Shown: positions 13,514 to 15,342 of the stretch, one piece after another
Position numbering within the stretch: position 1 is the first letter of the stretch
Layout of the letters: every line of letters begins with the position of its first letter
Assembly (NCBI GenBank): GCA_937121005.1
Contig: CAKZKB010000408.1
Span: 1-15,342, forward strand
Direction of reading: 5' to 3'
Origin: an uncultured cyanobacterium
Lineage (GTDB): Bacteria; Cyanobacteriota; Cyanobacteriia; Cyanobacteriales; Geitlerinemataceae
Length of the DNA stretch: 15,342 nucleotides
Notes under the pieces: model-generated
Databases searched by the model: none
What the model saw: only the letters and a program-made list of their open reading frames with translations
What the model was told of the DNA's origin: nothing
Position numbers and translations under genes: made by a program

Positions 13514-14053
13514 ATGATTGACACAGAAACCAAAATCTATAAAAATGTTATGGAAGAGCTAGTGGACAAAGCCATTGACAAAGAATTTGTTAAGTTGCCG
13601 AAAAAACTAGCTGCCTACCTCGATCGCCGTCAGGTTGCCACCTACGCGCTCAATCGTCTACCTCCATTGTACGCCTCGAGCGAAGAAGGAGAAAACATTC
13701 AGAAAAAACGAGCGCGTCAAGAAATGTCGTCAGAGATCGAGAGTGCAGTCCGACATGGTTTTGCTGCGGTTCGCCAAGATCCGTTACGCAATTCTACACC
13801 GTTACAAAAAGAACGGGTGAGTGCGGAAGCGCTGAACGACTATCAAGCGGCCGATCGCGCCTTAAAACAACTGCGGAAGTTACTGAATCGTCCGCACCTA
13901 TGTTGGGATAATTTAGTTGAAGCGTTGAAAAACAGTCTCGATCGCAAAACTCGTAAAGAATTCGGCCGTCAGTTACGCTTTCAAGCGGCACGTCAAAAAG
14001 GAGAGGCGATCGCAACAGCAAACAGTTCTTGGGATTCGACCTTTTTGCGCTAG
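13514..14053 (+). CDS. ComFB-family protein
   Basis: A 179-residue protein with an N-terminal ComFB domain (residues about 8-60): YKNVMEELVDKAIDKEF followed by VATYALNRLPPLYASSEEG, the family's NVME and ALNRLPPxY signatures. The cysteines of the Bacillus protein are missing, as in cyanobacterial members. Cyanobacterial ComFB-like proteins (including the CdgR type) have been reported as receptors for cyclic dinucleotides, linked to cell size, motility or competence. The C-terminal half (AADRALKQLRKLLNRPH, LVEALKNSLDRKTRKEFGRQ) is a basic helical extension that I do not recognise; it is longer than the minimal ~100-residue family form. A stem-loop leader precedes the gene and a hairpin follows its stop. 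Confidence 0.85.
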   Translation: MIDTETKIYKNVMEELVDKAIDKEFVKLPKKLAAYLDRRQVATYALNRLPPLYASSEEGENIQKKRARQEMSSEIESAVRHGFAAVRQDPLRNSTPLQKERVSAEALNDYQAADRALKQLRKLLNRPHLCWDNLVEALKNSLDRKTRKEFGRQLRFQAARQKGEAIATANSSWDSTFLR

Positions 14054-14056
14054 ACT

Positions 14057-14091
14057 CATGGATGGGGCGATCGCGCTGCGAAACATCCATG
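14057..14091 (+). terminator. Hairpin after the ComFB-like gene
   Basis: CATGGATG at 14057-14064 pairs perfectly with CATCCATG at 14084-14091, starting 3 nt after the stop codon. The following bases (TCGTTATCGG) are not a strong T-tract, so termination efficiency is uncertain. Confidence 0.5.
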
Positions 14092-14203
14092 TCGTTATCG
14101 GGATAGGTTAACCCGTTCTAAGTTCTATCCTACAGTTCCTCGGGTTTGGCGTTAAAGTAGATTGAGAGCCAATGATGGTAAAATTAACGTGAGTTCGACA
14201 GCC

Positions 14204-14269
14204 ATGAAATCGCCCTCACCCCAAACCCTGACCCTCACCCCAAATCCCTCTCCCCAGGGAGAGGGGCTT
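14204..14269 (+). repeat. CCCTCACCCC...GAGAGGGG dispersed repeat, copy B
   Basis: A 66-nt element sharing its first 25 nt exactly with copy A at 8037 and ending in the same GGGAGAGGGGCTT. It contains a 9-bp perfect hairpin (CCCTCTCCC at 14246-14254, GGGAGAGGG at 14257-14265). It supplies the last 17 codons and the stop of the ATPase gene on the other strand. Confidence 0.85.
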
Positions 14270-15058
14270 ATCGTTGTTGGTTTCCATTTCCAAACCGCGC
14301 CGAATATCGATCTCTCGCAGTACCGCAATAGGAATGGTGTAGACGATGCAAAATTGCGGCTGAAACAGCGCTTTCACTCGCTCGGAAAAAATCTCTCTCG
14401 CATCCCCAATGTCGAGTTTGTCGAGATCTTCAATAATCACAACGATGTCTTTTTTCGTTGCATTGGCAATAATTTCGGCAATTTCATTGATGCGATCGAC
14501 CAGTTCGGTGATATTGCGCTCGAACTCTTCTTTGATCTCTTGTCGAATGGTTGCGTCAACCTGCATTTTACCGCGAACGATCTTAAATAAATCGAATCCC
14601 GCACCGAGTTCGGCTCGTTTTTGAGCGAGATTAACTTGAGTTTTGATAGCAAACCAGTTATAAAATCGTTCCCGTGCATCCTGCGGAATTTCGATTTTCT
14701 CTGCTTCTGCTGTTGCCATCAACTGTACCGCGATCGCGAATAAAATCTTAATACGATCGATGTCCGATCGCTCCACCAAATCGGCAATAGAAAAAGATAC
14801 CGAAAAATAGCCAGCCGCCTTTAAGTTACGGCTCAACTCCCCCAGCAAGGTCGATTTTCCGCAACCTTGATGCCCGGTAAAAATCATTTTATTGTTGCTT
14901 CCCGGCAGCGCAAAATCAATTTTCTGCTCCAGTTTTGCCAGCACCTTCTCCCCATAGGGAACTTTGAACCGCCGCACTTCCTCCGGTTCGAGCAACGGAC
15001 GCAAAACTAAGTTACGATAAGCGTTACGAAATTGACTGCGGAGGGGAGATTCAGACAC
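14216..15058 (-). CDS. AAA/P-loop ATPase, C-terminally truncated
   Basis: A 280-residue cytoplasmic ATPase of a cyanobacterial AAA family. It opens SPLRSQFRNAYRNLVLRPLL, then has Walker A GHQGCGKST at 62-70 (exact GxxxxGKST form) and Walker B IVVIIEDLDKL at 205-215. The FCIVYTIPIAVLREIDIRRG segment at 237-255 is the usual post-Walker B strand. The family normally continues well beyond this point; here residues 264-280 (KPLSLGRGIWGEGQGLG) are plainly the translated dispersed repeat at 14204-14269. The gene is therefore 3'-truncated or disrupted and may be non-functional. The start is GTG with GAGG 5 nt upstream. Family role unknown; nucleotide-dependent regulation or defence are possible. Confidence 0.8.
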   Translation of the reverse strand: MSESPLRSQFRNAYRNLVLRPLLEPEEVRRFKVPYGEKVLAKLEQKIDFALPGSNNKMIFTGHQGCGKSTLLGELSRNLKAAGYFSVSFSIADLVERSDIDRIKILFAIAVQLMATAEAEKIEIPQDARERFYNWFAIKTQVNLAQKRAELGAGFDLFKIVRGKMQVDATIRQEIKEEFERNITELVDRINEIAEIIANATKKDIVVIIEDLDKLDIGDAREIFSERVKALFQPQFCIVYTIPIAVLREIDIRRGLEMETNNDKPLSLGRGIWGEGQGLG

Positions 15059-15132
15059 GATCGCCTCGCGATGACATAGAGGATGCGAATTATCAATCTG
15101 CTGCCAATTATTATATCATACTCGATCCATAA

Positions 15133-15342
15133 TTACCAGGTGACATAACCTCGCAAATCTTCTAAGGTTTTCTCACCGATACCAGAGACGCGATCGAGAT
15201 CTTCAAGGGAAGTAAACGGCGACTCTTCTCGGGCGGCGATGATGCGTTGTGCCAGTGCGGGGCCGATACCGGGAAGTCGTTCGAGTTCGGCTTGGCTGGC
15301 GGTATTTATGTTAACGGGTTCGCCGGATTCGACTTTAGTTGT
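15133..15342 (-). CDS. ComEA-like helix-hairpin-helix protein (partial)
   Basis: The 3' end of a gene that runs out of the window on the right; 69 codons plus TAA are visible. The translation contains VNINTASQAELERLPGIGPA, then LAQRIIAAREESPFTSLEDL and VSGIGEKTLEDLRGYVTW at the end. These are the two helix-hairpin-helix motifs (LPGIGPALA and VSGIGEKTL) and the NINTA entry of the ComEA/HhH family, whose members bind DNA without sequence preference and in ComEA act in DNA uptake. Whether a signal anchor exists cannot be seen. It is transcribed towards the truncated ATPase, 74 nt from its start, and could share its transcript. Confidence 0.88.
   Translation of the reverse strand, partial: TTKVESGEPVNINTASQAELERLPGIGPALAQRIIAAREESPFTSLEDLDRVSGIGEKTLEDLRGYVTW

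Noticed and set aside
14162..14590. 142-codon + strand frame over the repeat and ATPase end
   Set aside because: It begins in the dispersed repeat and then runs antisense to the conserved Walker B region of the ATPase.
1..15342. CRISPR array, prophage or complete insertion sequence
   Set aside because: No regularly spaced repeats with unique spacers, no phage structural or integrase genes, and only a 30-codon transposase scrap were found.

Overview
The window comes from a cyanobacterial chromosome. It holds more than 20 copies of the octamer GCGATCGC (the HIP1 repeat that is overrepresented in many cyanobacteria). Several genes are typical cyanobacterial families: DUF6816, a CmpR/RbcR-like LysR regulator, a DUF29 protein, a ComFB-like protein and a conserved ~70-aa protein ending in LRETLETLAY. 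Palindromic GAGAAACCNGGTTTCT elements, heptamer tandem repeats and a CCCTCACCCC...GGGAGAGGGG dispersed repeat suggest a filamentous, Oscillatoriales-like genome. That lineage guess is inference.

Layout. Positions 1-2308 (+ strand) carry a secreted DUF6816 protein, a two-TM DUF6232 protein, a small MshEN-like protein, and an overlapping DUF6883/DUF4926 pair that resembles a two-gene toxin/antidote-like cassette; the unit ends at a strong intrinsic terminator. Positions 2409-4118 (- strand) carry a LysR regulator followed 15 nt later by triosephosphate isomerase. A repeat-bearing gap follows. Positions 4478-5502 (- strand) carry two lipoproteins: a cysteine-rich protein built from 13 [N/D]PCAA repeats, then, after a terminator hairpin, a YHS-domain protein. 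Positions 5716-6318 (+) encode a cysteine-dioxygenase-like cupin. Positions 6337-7954 (- strand) carry a DUF29 protein, an IS5-type transposase scrap, glyoxalase I, a tRNA-Leu(CAG) with a clear promoter, and a small conserved protein. Positions 8119-9207 (-) encode a DJ-1/PfpI domain fused to a ferritin-like helical domain. Serine acetyltransferase (cysE, +) and a stand-alone LON substrate-binding protein (-) converge on a repeat-filled gap. Positions 11275-13155 encode a TolC-type outer-membrane protein with a long acidic, proline-rich N-terminal segment. The right end holds a ComFB-like protein preceded by a long inverted repeat, an AAA ATPase whose C-terminus is replaced by a dispersed repeat, and the 3' end of a ComEA-like helix-hairpin-helix gene.

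Most genes are ordinary housekeeping. Loose themes are carbon and triose metabolism with aldehyde detoxification (LysR, tpiA, gloA, DJ-1 fusion), cysteine metabolism (cysE, the cupin), and competence or second-messenger functions at the right end (ComFB, ComEA). No CRISPR array, prophage or complete mobile element is visible. The parts most worth following up are the NPCAA/YHS lipoprotein pair, the DUF6883/DUF4926 pair, the structured leader before the ComFB gene, and the repeat-truncated ATPase.
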